DNA of 64,000 bases from Pseudoduganella ginsengisoli (GCF_009720865.1 NZ_WNLA01000014.1:62001-126000); one strand, 5' to 3'; counted from the first letter of the stretch, positions 37,732-49,026 are shown. Numbers and translations are program-made. Notes: a model not told the origin generated them from the letters alone.

Positions 37732-39246
37732 ATGAATCCACTGTATTCCGTGGCTGAAATCCGCAGCATCGAACATGCTGCGGCGCAGCGTTTGCCGGCC
37801 GGGGCGCTGATGCAGCGTGCCGGCCAGGCGGCGGCCAATGCGGCGCTGGATATGCTGCCTTTCTCCACCAGCCGCGCCAAAGTGCTGGTGCTGGCAGGCC
37901 CGGGAAACAATGGCGGCGATGCGCTGGAAGTGGCGGCCCACCTGGCGTTTGCCGGCGCACAAGTGTCAGTGCAGCAATTCGGCTGCGAAGAAGCCGGCGG
38001 CCATTGCAGCCCGGAGCGCGAAGCAGCGCTGCAGCGCGCGCGTGGCAGCAAGGCGAAGTTTGAGCGCATCGCGCCGCAATCGCTTGCAGAGCAGGACTGG
38101 AATCTCGTCATCGATGGCCTGTTCGGCATCGGCCTGACCCGCCCGATCGAAGGCGAGAAGCGCGCCCTGGTGGAAGCCGTCAATGCCTTGCCGTGCAACC
38201 GTTTTGCGCTCGATGTTCCCAGCGGGCTCGATGCGGATACCGGCGCCATTGTGGGCCCGGATGGCGTGGCGATACAGGCGACGCACACCATTACCTATAT
38301 TGGCGACAAGACGGGCCTGTACACGTGCGCAGGACGCGACTATGCGGGCGATGTCCAGCTGGCGCGGCTCGACATCGATCCGGCCTTGTATCCTTCTACG
38401 CACTGCCATTTGAATGACGTCAAGTTCTTTGCGCGCCACCTGAAAAAACGCCGCCACAATACGCACAAAGGCAGCTATGGCAATGTCGCCGTGGTGGGCG
38501 GCGCGCCTGGCATGGGCGGCGCCATTACGCTGGCCGCGCGCGCCGCGCTGTTGACGGGCGCGGGCCGCGTGTATGCTTACCATATCGATGTCCCGCCGGC
38601 GTACGACAGCACCCAGCCTGAATTGATGCTGCGGCGCGCGCAGGATTTTGCCATCGAAGGCGCCGTCATTGTGGCCGGCCCTGGCCTGGGTGCACTGGAC
38701 GATAGCCGCGCTGCGCTGGCCAAATCTGTGCATAGCAGCGGACCGTTGCTGCTTGACGCGGACGCGCTGAATTTGCTGTCACAGGACAGTGCACTACAGG
38801 CCACGGTGGCTGAACGTTCGGCGCCGACCGTGATGACGCCGCATCCATTGGAAGCGGCAAGGCTGCTGGGTATCACATCGGACGCGGTGCAGCGCAACCG
38901 GCCCGGCGCGGCGCGCGATCTGGCGGCGCGCCTGAACGCGATAGTGGTGCTGAAAGGTTCCGGCACCGTGCTGGCCAAACCGGATGGGCATACGGTAGTC
39001 AATACGACGGGTAATCCTGCTTTGGCAACGGCGGGAACCGGCGACGTGCTGGCAGGCTTGTGCGGCAGTTTATTGGCGCAGGGCTGGCCGGCGTGGGAAG
39101 CTGCATTATCGGCAGTGTGGCTGCACGGGATGGCGGCGGACGTGCTGGTGACGGAGGGCCTTGGGCCGATCGGTGTCACGGCCAGTGAATTGATACCGGC
39201 AATCCGCACCGCACTGAACCGCATGGTGCAGATGCATGGGCGCTGA
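37732..39246 (+). CDS. nnr: Bifunctional NAD(P)H-hydrate epimerase / ADP-dependent dehydratase
   Basis: Repairs damaged nicotinamide cofactors (NADHX, NADPHX); 504 residues. The N-terminal YjeF epimerase domain (about 1-215) has VLAGPGNNGGDALEVA and LDVPSGLDADTG. The C-terminal ribokinase-like dehydratase (about 225-500) has GNVAVVGGAPGMGGAITLA, VMTPHPLEAARLL, and the catalytic-loop motif NPALATAGTGDVLAGL. AGGAAACCA lies before the ATG. Divergent from 5-oxoprolinase, convergent with the ybbA-like gene. Confidence 0.95.
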   Translation: MNPLYSVAEIRSIEHAAAQRLPAGALMQRAGQAAANAALDMLPFSTSRAKVLVLAGPGNNGGDALEVAAHLAFAGAQVSVQQFGCEEAGGHCSPEREAALQRARGSKAKFERIAPQSLAEQDWNLVIDGLFGIGLTRPIEGEKRALVEAVNALPCNRFALDVPSGLDADTGAIVGPDGVAIQATHTITYIGDKTGLYTCAGRDYAGDVQLARLDIDPALYPSTHCHLNDVKFFARHLKKRRHNTHKGSYGNVAVVGGAPGMGGAITLAARAALLTGAGRVYAYHIDVPPAYDSTQPELMLRRAQDFAIEGAVIVAGPGLGALDDSRAALAKSVHSSGPLLLDADALNLLSQDSALQATVAERSAPTVMTPHPLEAARLLGITSDAVQRNRPGAARDLAARLNAIVVLKGSGTVLAKPDGHTVVNTTGNPALATAGTGDVLAGLCGSLLAQGWPAWEAALSAVWLHGMAADVLVTEGLGPIGVTASELIPAIRTALNRMVQMHGR

Positions 39247-39266
39247 GGCAAATCGGGCGCGCGGCC

Positions 39267-39974
39267 TTATGTCAAGCGCCCTGCGGCAATCGTCAACGCC
39301 CTTCCACACCGCGCCGCCACCGCGGGATCATGCGTGACCAGCACCAGCGTCGATCCCTTTTCGCGGTTCAACTCAAACATCAGTCCAATCACCGCTTCAC
39401 CGGTTGCCGCATCAAGGCTGCCAGTCGGCTCATCGGCAAACAGCAGCGGTGGTTCGCCGACAAAGGCGCGCGCTAATGCAACACGCTGCTGCTCGCCACC
39501 GGACAGGAATTTCGGATAGTGCCGCAATCTCGACGACAAACCCACGCGCGCCAGCATGGCTTGCGCTTTCGGCCTGGCGGCCGGATCGCCCGCCAGTTCC
39601 AGCGGCAGCATGACATTTTCCAGCGCCGTCAAATGCGCCAGCAGCTGGAAATTCTGGAACACGAACCCCAGCTTGGCTTTGCGCAGCGCGGCGCGGCCGT
39701 CTTCATCGAGTGCATAGATATCGCAACCGTCGAGCAGGACACGGCCGGAAGTGGGCGTATCCAGCCCGGCCAACAAACCCAGCAGCGTGGACTTGCCGCT
39801 GCCGGAAGCCCCGACAATGGCGACCGTTTCACCACGTTGCACGGTAAAATCCACGCTATGCAATATGGTCAGTGCCCCGCTGGCGTCGGACACGGTTTTA
39901 CCGAGGCCGGTCACTTCGATGGCGATGCGGCTGCTGGTTTGTGAACCCCTTATCGAATTGGAAAAGTCAGGCAT
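39267..39974 (-). CDS. ybbA: ABC transporter ATPase, YbbA/LolD-like
   Basis: ATP-binding subunit of the MacB/LolD family, 235 residues from the ATG at 39974. Walker A is GASGSGKST, with the Q-loop segment GFVFQNFQLLAHLTALENVMLP, signature LSGGEQQRVALARAF, Walker B LLFADEPTGSLD and switch LVTHDPAVAARCG. The tesA gene is divergent, the same arrangement as tesA/ybbA in E. coli, but the permease partner (ybbP) is not adjacent. The start codon overlaps the tesA start codon by two bases on the other strand. No clear Shine-Dalgarno was found, and an upstream start at 40043 cannot be excluded. Confidence 0.88.
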   Translation of the reverse strand: MPDFSNSIRGSQTSSRIAIEVTGLGKTVSDASGALTILHSVDFTVQRGETVAIVGASGSGKSTLLGLLAGLDTPTSGRVLLDGCDIYALDEDGRAALRKAKLGFVFQNFQLLAHLTALENVMLPLELAGDPAARPKAQAMLARVGLSSRLRHYPKFLSGGEQQRVALARAFVGEPPLLFADEPTGSLDAATGEAVIGLMFELNREKGSTLVLVTHDPAVAARCGRALTIAAGRLT

Positions 39975-40620
39975 GTTGGAAAGTATTCGTCGTGTGAGCC
40001 GCCGGGTATGGCTGCCGCTGTTTGCCGTGCTGTGCCTGGGCATGGCCCCGAGCGCTTATTCTGCACCAAAAAAAGTACTGGTGGTGGGCGATAGCCTGTC
40101 TGCCGAATATGGTTTGGCCGCAGGTACCGGCTGGGTGGCGCTGCTGGCCGACAAGGTCAAGCAGCAAAAGCTGGAAGCGGACATTGTCAACGCCAGCGTC
40201 AGTGGCGAAACCACCAGCGGCGGCCGCACGCGCTTGCCGGCCCTGTTAAAGAAGCACCAGCCGGACATCGTGGTGATTGAACTGGGCGCCAATGACGGCT
40301 TGCGCGGCTTGCCCGTCGCTGCAGCGGAGTCGAATTTGCGCGCCATGGTGGAACAGGCGCGCGGCGCCGGCGCCAAGGTGCTGCTGGTCGGCATGCGCAT
40401 GCCGCCGAATTATGGCCGCGACTATGCGGATAAATTCTTTGCCATGTTTGGTATGCTGAGCCACGACGTCAAAGCGCCGCTGGCGCCATTCATGCTCGAA
40501 GGTGTGGCCGACAAAACCGACTTATTCCAGGCCGACCGCCTGCATCCCTTGGCCAAGGCGCATCCCATCATCCTGGCGAATATCTGGCCCCATTTGCAAC
40601 CGCTGTTAAAGGCGAAATAA
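39973..40620 (+). CDS. tesA: Arylesterase / acyl-CoA thioesterase I, TesA family
   Basis: Periplasmic SGNH-hydrolase of 215 residues with signal peptide (to about PSAYSA). Block I has the catalytic Ser in VVGDSLSAEYG, block II Gly in the VSGETTSGG segment, block III Asn in ELGANDGLRG, and block V the catalytic Asp/His in DRLHPLAKAH. It acts on thioesters and small esters. The ATG at 39973 shares two bases with the start of the divergent ABC ATPase. The next gene, selU, starts 7 bases after its stop. Confidence 0.92.
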   Translation: MLESIRRVSRRVWLPLFAVLCLGMAPSAYSAPKKVLVVGDSLSAEYGLAAGTGWVALLADKVKQQKLEADIVNASVSGETTSGGRTRLPALLKKHQPDIVVIELGANDGLRGLPVAAAESNLRAMVEQARGAGAKVLLVGMRMPPNYGRDYADKFFAMFGMLSHDVKAPLAPFMLEGVADKTDLFQADRLHPLAKAHPIILANIWPHLQPLLKAK

Positions 40621-40627
40621 GATTTTC

Positions 40628-41683
40628 ATGAAATATCCCGAGTTATTGAAATTTGAAGACATCGTTGCGCGGCTGGACGAATTCGACACGATTATTGACG
40701 CGCGCAGCCCGTCGGAATATGCGTTGGACCATTTGCCCAACGCGATCAATTGCCCGGTGCTCGACGATGCGGAACGCGTGCTGGTCGGCACGACTTATAA
40801 GCAGGTCGGGGCGTTTGAAGCAAAGAAGATAGGCGCGGCCATTGTGGCGCGCAACATCAGCAAGCACCTTGAGGCGCTGTGGCAGGACAAGCCGCGTGAA
40901 TGGCGCCCGCTGGTTTACTGCTGGCGTGGCGGCAACCGCAGCGGTTCGATGGCGCACATCCTTGCAAAGGTCGGGTGGCCGGTGGTGCAGCTCGATGGCG
41001 GCTACAAGGAATACCGGCATTATGTGGCTGCCGCACTGGAACAGGCGCCGCAACTGGATTTCCGCGTCGTGTGCGGGACCACGGGCAGCGGGAAAAGCCG
41101 CTTGCTGCAGACGCTGGAAGCCGTCGGCGCGCAAGTCCTGGACCTGGAACAGCTGGCGGCGCATCGCGGTTCCGTTCTGGGCCGCCTCCCCAGCCATCCG
41201 CAGCCGACGCAAAAAATGTTTGAAAGCGCCGTGTGGGACCGCTTGCGGCGCTTTGACCCTGCCCGTCCTGTCTTTGTGGAGTCGGAAAGCAAAAAGGTGG
41301 GCGAATTGCGCGTACCGGCTGCGCTGATCGAGCGCATGCGCGCATCGAGCTGCATCTCTCTGCAATTGTCTCGCCCTCACCGCGTGCAATTGCTGATGGA
41401 AGATTATGCGCACTTCACACAGGATGCGGGCGCCTTGAATGAACAGCTGGGTTACCTGACCAGCCTGCACGGCAAGGAAAAGATCGCGGCGTGGCAGGCG
41501 CTGGCCAATGACGGCCGTATGGCGGAGCTGGTCGACGCCCTGCTGGCAGAGCACTACGACCCAGCCTACCTGCGCTCGATCCACCGCAACTTTCCGCAAC
41601 TGGCGCAAGGGCAAGTACTGGACTTGCCAGGTATCGCCCCAGAAGACTTCCGCGCCGCGGCCCTGTCGCTGCATACCGCTTAA
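40628..41683 (+). CDS. selU: tRNA 2-selenouridine synthase
   Basis: Exchanges sulfur for selenium in 2-thiouridine at the wobble position of certain tRNAs, using selenophosphate; also named mnmH. 351 residues. The N-terminal rhodanese domain carries the catalytic Cys in LVYCWRGGNRSGSMAH. A C-terminal P-loop domain starts VCGTTGSGKSRLL. FVESESKKVGELRVP is also typical. It follows tesA closely. A selD gene is needed for function but is not in this window. Confidence 0.93.
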   Translation: MKYPELLKFEDIVARLDEFDTIIDARSPSEYALDHLPNAINCPVLDDAERVLVGTTYKQVGAFEAKKIGAAIVARNISKHLEALWQDKPREWRPLVYCWRGGNRSGSMAHILAKVGWPVVQLDGGYKEYRHYVAAALEQAPQLDFRVVCGTTGSGKSRLLQTLEAVGAQVLDLEQLAAHRGSVLGRLPSHPQPTQKMFESAVWDRLRRFDPARPVFVESESKKVGELRVPAALIERMRASSCISLQLSRPHRVQLLMEDYAHFTQDAGALNEQLGYLTSLHGKEKIAAWQALANDGRMAELVDALLAEHYDPAYLRSIHRNFPQLAQGQVLDLPGIAPEDFRAAALSLHTA

Positions 41684-41690
41684 CGCAAAA

Positions 41691-41955
41691 CCGTGGGGTC
41701 AGACGTGCATTGATGCGGATCCCCCGTGGGGTCAGACGTGCATTCGTGCATACTTTCGCACCCCAGCAGCCCGCCCGCACTGGCAGCACGCAGCGGATCC
41801 GCCGCTCGTCAGCGTGACCGGGTCGCAAACTCCCCGGCCGCCGCACCGTCCATTCGCTGTACTGCCTGCCGCCGTGGGCGGAAATGGCGCCTGAATGCAT
41901 GAATGCACGTCTGACCCCACGGGAAAGACGCACGAATGCACGTCTGACCCCATGG
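41691..41955. repeat. Mirrored array of four 21-bp repeats (REP/MITE-like)
   Basis: Core CCGTGGGGTCAGACGTGCAT plus T occurs at 41691-41711 and 41724-41744 in direct orientation, and inverted at 41902-41922 and 41935-41955 (the last with one mismatch). The inner spacing is 12 bases on both sides. 41728-41749 and 41930-41951 are perfect 22-base inverted copies. The roughly 157 bases between the pairs contain no gene. The single strand could fold into one large hairpin. It fills most of the 331-base gap between selU and ppiD. Confidence 0.85.
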
Positions 41956-41964
41956 TTTAGGCGC

Positions 41965-41991
41965 AAAAAAACCGCTGAATCGCTTCAGCGG
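41965..41991 (-). terminator. Intrinsic terminator of ppiD
   Basis: On the minus strand CCGCTGAA, loop GCGA, TTCAGCGG, followed by seven T's, about 25 bases past the stop. Confidence 0.9.
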
Positions 41992-42014
41992 CTTTCATTT
42001 AACGCAGCGTCAAC

Positions 42015-43952
42015 TTAGTTGGCGGTGTCGGTTTTTGCTGGCGCCGTTACGCTGCCCAGCATTTTGACTTTGGCTTTTTGCTTCAGCGCGTCCACGTACA
42101 TGTACAGTTCTTGTTGCGACAGCATGCCGGAAATCTGCTGTTCTTCTGCCTGGCGTTGCGCCGCGTCTTGCTGGGCAGGCTGCTGCACTTTGCCGATGCG
42201 GTACACGCCGTAACCCATGCCTGGAATTTCCACGCCGACGTAAGCCGGCAACTTGGAAACATCGGCCTTCATGATTTCCGCAGCAGCAGCCTGGTTCACG
42301 CCATTTGGATTGGCGCGCGACACCAGCTTCGCAGCCGCAAAACCTTCCGCCGAGCCGTTGGCCTTGGCAGCAGCCAGCTTGGCTTCGCCTTCTTTCTTGG
42401 CCAGCTTGACCGATTCTTCGATCTGCACGCGCTGGCGGATCATCGGTTCCACGTCAGCCAGCGGACGCTTGGCGGCAGGCTTGTATTCAACGATACGGCC
42501 CGATACCAGCGTGCTTGGCGCAACTTCCACGGCTTCCGTATTGCGCTTGTTTTTCAACACATCATCCGAGAACAGCGCCGTCAGGAATTTCGCATTGTTG
42601 TAAGGCGCCTGGCCGGCAGCTGGCGACGGCGTGCGGCCTGCCACATCGGCGGTCTTGACTTCCAGCTTCAGCTTGTCCACCACCGGCTTCAGGCTGTCCG
42701 CCTGCTCGTACACGGTATTGGTGAACGCTTCCGCCATTTCTGAATACTTCTTGCCAGCCTTCTGGTTCTTCAGTTCAGCAGCAATTTCTTCCTTCACTTC
42801 CGCCAGCGGCTTGACCGATTCAGGTTTCAGCGACGTGATGGTCACGATGTGGAAACCAAACTCGGTTTCAATCGGGCCGATGATATCGCCCTGCTTGGCA
42901 GCAAAGGCCGCGTCGCCCAGCGATTTCGGCAGCGATGCGCGGTCCAGCACATCCATGTCGCCGCCCTGTGGCGCCGATACCGGATCTTCCGATTTCGCCT
43001 TGGCGACCTTCGCGAAGTCCGCCGGCGCCTTTTTCACTTCAGCCAGAATGGCTTCCGCCTTGGCCTTGGCAGCGGCTTTATCCGCAGCGCTGGCGCCTGG
43101 CTTCAATGCCACCATGATCTGGCTGGCGCGGCGCTGTTCCGGCGCCGTGTAGCGCTTGGCGTTACCGTTGTAATAGGCGGCGACTTCTTCATCCGACACC
43201 GTTACTTGCGACGACACGGCAGCCGCATTGAACACCACGTATTCAATCTTGGCCTGCTCCGGCGTCTCGAACATCTTGCTGTTCTTTTCGTAGAACGCCT
43301 TCACCATCTCGTCGGTGACTTTGACCTTGTCCATGAATTGCTGTGCTGGGAATGCCAGTTCCTGCACTTCGCGCTCTTGCGCGCCAAAGTCCGACACCAG
43401 CTTGGCCACGGTGTGCGGTACAAAGCCCGTCAGCGCCACGGAGCCGCCCACTTGCTGCGTGGTCTCGCTCTTCATGACCAGTTGCTGGTAGCCTTCCGGC
43501 GTCAAGCCTTGCGACTGCGCCAGCACACGGCGGTACACTTCCATATCGATCGAGCCATCCGGCTTGAAGATACCCGGCACGTCCTTGATCGCCTCCAGGA
43601 TCAGCTTTTGCAGCTTGGCTGGCGACAAGGTCAAATGATTGCGTGCCGCCTCCGCCGTAATGGCGCGCTCAGTAATCAGCTGGTCCAGCACACTCTGGCG
43701 GAATTCCGGCGTGTCGAACATCTTTTGATCGAATTGCTGGCCCAGGCGCTGGCGGTACATGTCCAGCTGCTTGCGCTGGGCTTGCTCCCATTCCTGGCGC
43801 GTCAGCGCATGGCCATCGATCTTGGCCAGGGTATTGGCGTCATCGCCAAAGCTCTTGTAACCGCTGACACCGACGAGCACAAACGACGGCACGATCAGGA
43901 TCGCCAAGAGGATCTGCATCAATTTTTGATGCGTGCGTATAAATTCAAACAT
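42015..43952 (-). CDS. ppiD: Periplasmic folding chaperone PpiD (SurA-N/parvulin)
   Basis: Membrane-anchored chaperone at the Sec translocon exit; 645 residues. The ATG at 43952 starts MFEFIRTHQKLMQILL, the conserved PpiD opening with one membrane helix; the longer frame is not needed. A SurA-type N-terminal region (KIDGHALTRQEWEQA) is followed by the parvulin domain (about 265-360) with RRASQIMVALKPGA, GGDMDVLDRASLP and GFHIVTITSLKPESV, and by a C-terminal helical part. It sits downstream of the clp-lon-hupB block, as in many proteobacteria. Confidence 0.93.
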   Translation of the reverse strand: MFEFIRTHQKLMQILLAILIVPSFVLVGVSGYKSFGDDANTLAKIDGHALTRQEWEQAQRKQLDMYRQRLGQQFDQKMFDTPEFRQSVLDQLITERAITAEAARNHLTLSPAKLQKLILEAIKDVPGIFKPDGSIDMEVYRRVLAQSQGLTPEGYQQLVMKSETTQQVGGSVALTGFVPHTVAKLVSDFGAQEREVQELAFPAQQFMDKVKVTDEMVKAFYEKNSKMFETPEQAKIEYVVFNAAAVSSQVTVSDEEVAAYYNGNAKRYTAPEQRRASQIMVALKPGASAADKAAAKAKAEAILAEVKKAPADFAKVAKAKSEDPVSAPQGGDMDVLDRASLPKSLGDAAFAAKQGDIIGPIETEFGFHIVTITSLKPESVKPLAEVKEEIAAELKNQKAGKKYSEMAEAFTNTVYEQADSLKPVVDKLKLEVKTADVAGRTPSPAAGQAPYNNAKFLTALFSDDVLKNKRNTEAVEVAPSTLVSGRIVEYKPAAKRPLADVEPMIRQRVQIEESVKLAKKEGEAKLAAAKANGSAEGFAAAKLVSRANPNGVNQAAAAEIMKADVSKLPAYVGVEIPGMGYGVYRIGKVQQPAQQDAAQRQAEEQQISGMLSQQELYMYVDALKQKAKVKMLGSVTAPAKTDTAN

Positions 43953-44080
43953 GGTCCGCCAATGATGTTTTGAGTGAAATGGCAAAGGCGGACCCTGGGT
44001 CCGCCCGCGCACGCGATTCTACCGTGTGCGCTCTCTATCGGGCAAGGCAAAACGACAACAATGTCAGAAAGCTAAATAGC

Positions 44081-44112
44081 AAAAACCCCTGCAACTTTTC
44101 AGCTGCAGGGGC
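44081..44112 (-). terminator. Intrinsic terminator after the tRNA cluster
   Basis: On the minus strand CCCCTGCA, loop of ten, TGCAGGGG, TTTTTG. It lies 11 bases after the last tRNA. Confidence 0.88.
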
Positions 44113-44122
44113 TTCGTGTTCT

Positions 44123-44199
44123 TGGCGGAGTGGACGGGGCTCGAACCCGCGACCCCCGGCGTGACAGGCCGGTATTCTAACCAACTGAACTACCACTCC
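44123..44199 (-). tRNA. tRNA-Asp (GTC), copy 1
   Basis: 77 nt with encoded CCA. Anticodon loop CTGTCAC gives GTC. Acceptor stem GGAGTGG/CCACTCC, T-arm GGGTTCGAGCCCC-like. It differs from copy 2 by a swap in one acceptor base pair. Confidence 0.97.
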
Positions 44200-44227
44200 T
44201 GGTTGGCGTGTATGCTTTTCACAGAGC

Positions 44228-44304
44228 TGGCGGAGCGGACGGGGCTCGAACCCGCGACCCCCGGCGTGACAGGCCGGTATTCTAACCAACTGAACTACCG
44301 CTCC
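44228..44304 (-). tRNA. tRNA-Asp (GTC), copy 2
   Basis: 77 nt with encoded CCA. It is identical to copy 1 except for the acceptor stem GGAGCGG/CCGCTCC, where both partners of one pair changed (U-A to C-G). It is 28 bases upstream of copy 1 on the transcript. Confidence 0.97.
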
Positions 44305-44336
44305 AGCTTATGTAGGGATACAACATGCGTTAAACG

Positions 44337-44412
44337 TGGTGGGCGGTGAGAGGGTCGAACTCCCGACCTAATGCTTGTAAGGCATCCGCTCTACCAACTG
44401 AGCTAACCGCCC
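44337..44412 (-). tRNA. tRNA-Val (TAC)
   Basis: 76 nt with encoded CCA. Acceptor GGGCGGT/ACCGCCC, anticodon loop CTTACAA (TAC), D-arm TTAGCTCAGTTGGTAGAGC. It is the first of three tRNAs on the same minus-strand transcript, 53 bases after hupB. Confidence 0.97.
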
Positions 44413-44465
44413 CCGTTCAACTGCGCGGTGAGCGACACTAGCAACTGCGTGCTCACCGAAGTCCG

Positions 44466-44738
44466 TTAGTTTACAGCATCCTTCAAAGCTTTACCAGCTT
44501 TAAATTTAGGAACTTTAGCAGCATCGATAACGATTTCTTCTTTCGTGCGCGGATTGCGGCCGGTACGGGCTGCGCGCTCGCTCACGGAGAAGGTGCCAAA
44601 GCCGACCAGGGTGACGCTGTCGTTCTTGGCCAGGGTGGTGGTTACGCCATCGATCACCGCGTCCAGCGCGCGGGCGGCAGCCGCTTTGGAAATGTCAGCG
44701 GATGCAGCGATATGGTCGATCAGTTCAGTCTTGTTCAC
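44466..44738 (-). CDS. hupB: HU family nucleoid DNA-binding protein
   Basis: DNA-bending histone-like protein, 90 residues. The GTG at 44738 gives the usual start NKTELIDHIAASADISKAAA and has GGGGA five bases before it; a GTG five codons upstream is less likely. The DNA-binding arm has VGFGTFSVSERAARTGRNPRTKE (shown in part) and the end KFKAGKALKDAVN is typical of HU-beta. It follows lon, separated by a terminator, as in many proteobacteria. Confidence 0.96.
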   Translation of the reverse strand: MNKTELIDHIAASADISKAAAARALDAVIDGVTTTLAKNDSVTLVGFGTFSVSERAARTGRNPRTKEEIVIDAAKVPKFKAGKALKDAVN

Positions 44739-44894
44739 AAAAGTCCCCGTCACAAAGGTTTATATCATTTATACCGTTTTCAGCCAGCAATGGTGCGGCC
44801 TTCCGGTAGCAGAGAAAATCTCAGGCGGTATTAAACAAGCGCGCAAAGGCTTGTGTCAAGGGAAACACTGGCGAAAACACCAGTAAAAATAAAA

Positions 44895-44917
44895 ACAGGC
44901 GCCAAATAGGCGCCTGT
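44895..44917 (-). terminator. Intrinsic terminator of lon
   Basis: ACAGGCGCC, loop AAATA, GGCGCCTGT, with T's after it on the minus strand. hupB therefore needs its own promoter in the 156 bases before it. Confidence 0.88.
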
Positions 44918-44937
44918 TTGTGGGCAAATCGGCCCTT

Positions 44938-47349
<2,412 letters not shown>

Positions 47350-47509
47350 GGCGTACCTTATGTGAAAGCGTGTACCTGATGATGGCGGTGTTTTGCCAGA
47401 TCACAAGACCCGCAGGCAATAAATAATTCACGAAGAAAAAATGTTATTACTGCGGCTTGTTTTGATGCTGCCCTGCTTTAAAAATAAGCAAACTAATTAA
47501 CCCAAATAA

Positions 47510-47546
47510 AAAAGCCACACACGTCTATACAGGCGCGGTGGCTTTT
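47510..47546 (-). terminator. Intrinsic terminator of clpX
   Basis: On the minus strand AAAAGCCAC, 19-base loop, GTGGCTTTT and TTATTTGGG. It lies in the 289-base clpX-lon gap, whose remainder is the AT-rich upstream region of lon. Confidence 0.75.
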
Positions 47547-47638
47547 CGGATGAAGCCTGCTTATTGGTTTTAATTTTACCGCCTTGCCTCACGGATGCAA
47601 AACTTATTTTGCTTCCGTGTGCAGGTGTTTATATACCC

Positions 47639-48907
47639 TTAATTTTCGCCGGACGCTTTTGCCGATTCCTGATAAATCAACAAGGGCTTTGCACCGCTGG
47701 TGATGGTATTTTCATCAATCACCACTTTGCTGACATTGGATTCATTTGGCAATTCATACATTACGTCCAGCAATGCATGTTCCAGAATCGAACGCAGGCC
47801 ACGGGCGCCGGTTTTACGGGCCAGGGCTTTTTTGGCAATCGCGTGCAGTGCGGCCGAACGGATTTCCAGTTCCGCGCCTTCCATTTCCAGCAGCTTCGAA
47901 TATTGCTTGACCAACGCATTCTTCGGTTCCACGAGAATCTGGATCAGCGCCTCTTCCGTCAATTCCGACAGCGTCGCCACCACCGGCAAACGGCCGACCA
48001 GTTCAGGGATCAGGCCAAACTTGATCAAATCTTCCGGTTCCGCTTCCATCAGCAAATCGCTGGCGGCGCGCTGTTCCTTGCTCTTCACTTCCGCCGAGAA
48101 GCCGATGCCGGATTTTTCCGAACGGTTCGAAATGATCTTCGCCAGGCCGTCAAATGCGCCACCGCAAATGAACATGATGTTGGTCGTGTCGATTTGCACG
48201 AAGTCCTGGTTCGGGTGCTTGCGGCCGCCTTGTGGCGGCACGGAAGCCATCGTGCCTTCGATCAGTTTCAGCAGCGCCTGCTGCACGCCTTCGCCCGACA
48301 CGTCGCGCGTAATCGACGGGTTATCGGACTTGCGGGAAATCTTGTCGATCTCATCGATGTAGACGATGCCGCGTTGCGCCTTTTCCACGTCGTAGTTGCA
48401 GCTCTGCAACAGTTTCTGGATGATATTCTCGACGTCCTCACCCACATAACCGGCTTCGGTCAGCGTGGTGGCGTCGGCAATCACGAACGGCACGTTCAGC
48501 ATGCGCGCCAGCGTTTGCGCCAGCAGCGTCTTGCCCGAACCCGTCGGGCCGACCAGCAGGATGTTGGACTTCGCCAGCTCGACGTCATCCTTCTTGCCCA
48601 GGTGTTTCAGGCGCTTGTAGTGGTTGTAGACCGCGACCGACAGGATGCGCTTGGCAGTCTGCTGGCCGATCACGTACTGGTCCAGCAAGTCCTTGATTTC
48701 ATGGGGAGTCGGCAAGTCGGACTTGGCGCCCGCCACCGATTCAATGCTGGCCGTTTCATCGCGAATAATGTCATTGCACAAGTCGATGCATTCGTCGCAA
48801 ATGAAGACGGATGGGCCGGCGATCAGCTTCTTCACCTCGTGCTGGCTTTTACCGCAAAACGAGCAATACAGAAGTTTTTCGCCGCTGGAGGATTTTTTCT
48901 CGGACAT
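47639..48907 (-). CDS. clpX: ATP-dependent Clp protease ATP-binding subunit ClpX
   Basis: Hexameric unfoldase that feeds proteins to ClpP; 422 residues. N-terminal C4 zinc domain (CSFCGKSQHEVKKL, FICDECIDLC), Walker A VGPTGSGKTLLAQ, Walker B IVYIDEIDKIS, and the IGF-type ClpP-binding loop (SGIGFSAEV) near residue 270. The C-terminal sensor-2 Arg lies in KKALARKTGARGLRSI. It lies 164 bases after clpP, with a terminator between. Confidence 0.98.
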   Translation of the reverse strand: MSEKKSSSGEKLLYCSFCGKSQHEVKKLIAGPSVFICDECIDLCNDIIRDETASIESVAGAKSDLPTPHEIKDLLDQYVIGQQTAKRILSVAVYNHYKRLKHLGKKDDVELAKSNILLVGPTGSGKTLLAQTLARMLNVPFVIADATTLTEAGYVGEDVENIIQKLLQSCNYDVEKAQRGIVYIDEIDKISRKSDNPSITRDVSGEGVQQALLKLIEGTMASVPPQGGRKHPNQDFVQIDTTNIMFICGGAFDGLAKIISNRSEKSGIGFSAEVKSKEQRAASDLLMEAEPEDLIKFGLIPELVGRLPVVATLSELTEEALIQILVEPKNALVKQYSKLLEMEGAELEIRSAALHAIAKKALARKTGARGLRSILEHALLDVMYELPNESNVSKVVIDENTITSGAKPLLIYQESAKASGEN

Positions 48908-48998
48908 GGGACTTGTTTATGTAGTTACAAGATAGGTGCGCCTGTGTGTTACGTAGTGCAGAGCGTACAGGACACATGCTACCTGAAATAAAAAAGAA

Positions 48999-49026
48999 AC
49001 GCCCGAACCATATGAGTTTCGGGCGT
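48999..49026 (-). terminator. Intrinsic terminator between clpP and clpX
   Basis: On the minus strand ACGCCCGAA, loop of about ten, TTCGGGCGT, then TTTCTTTTTT. It suggests that clpP and clpX are not strictly co-transcribed. Confidence 0.85.

Noticed and set aside
47350..47500. Heat-shock sigma32 promoter upstream of lon
   Set aside because: Expected from other species, but no CTTGAAA / CCCCAT pair with correct spacing could be found by eye.
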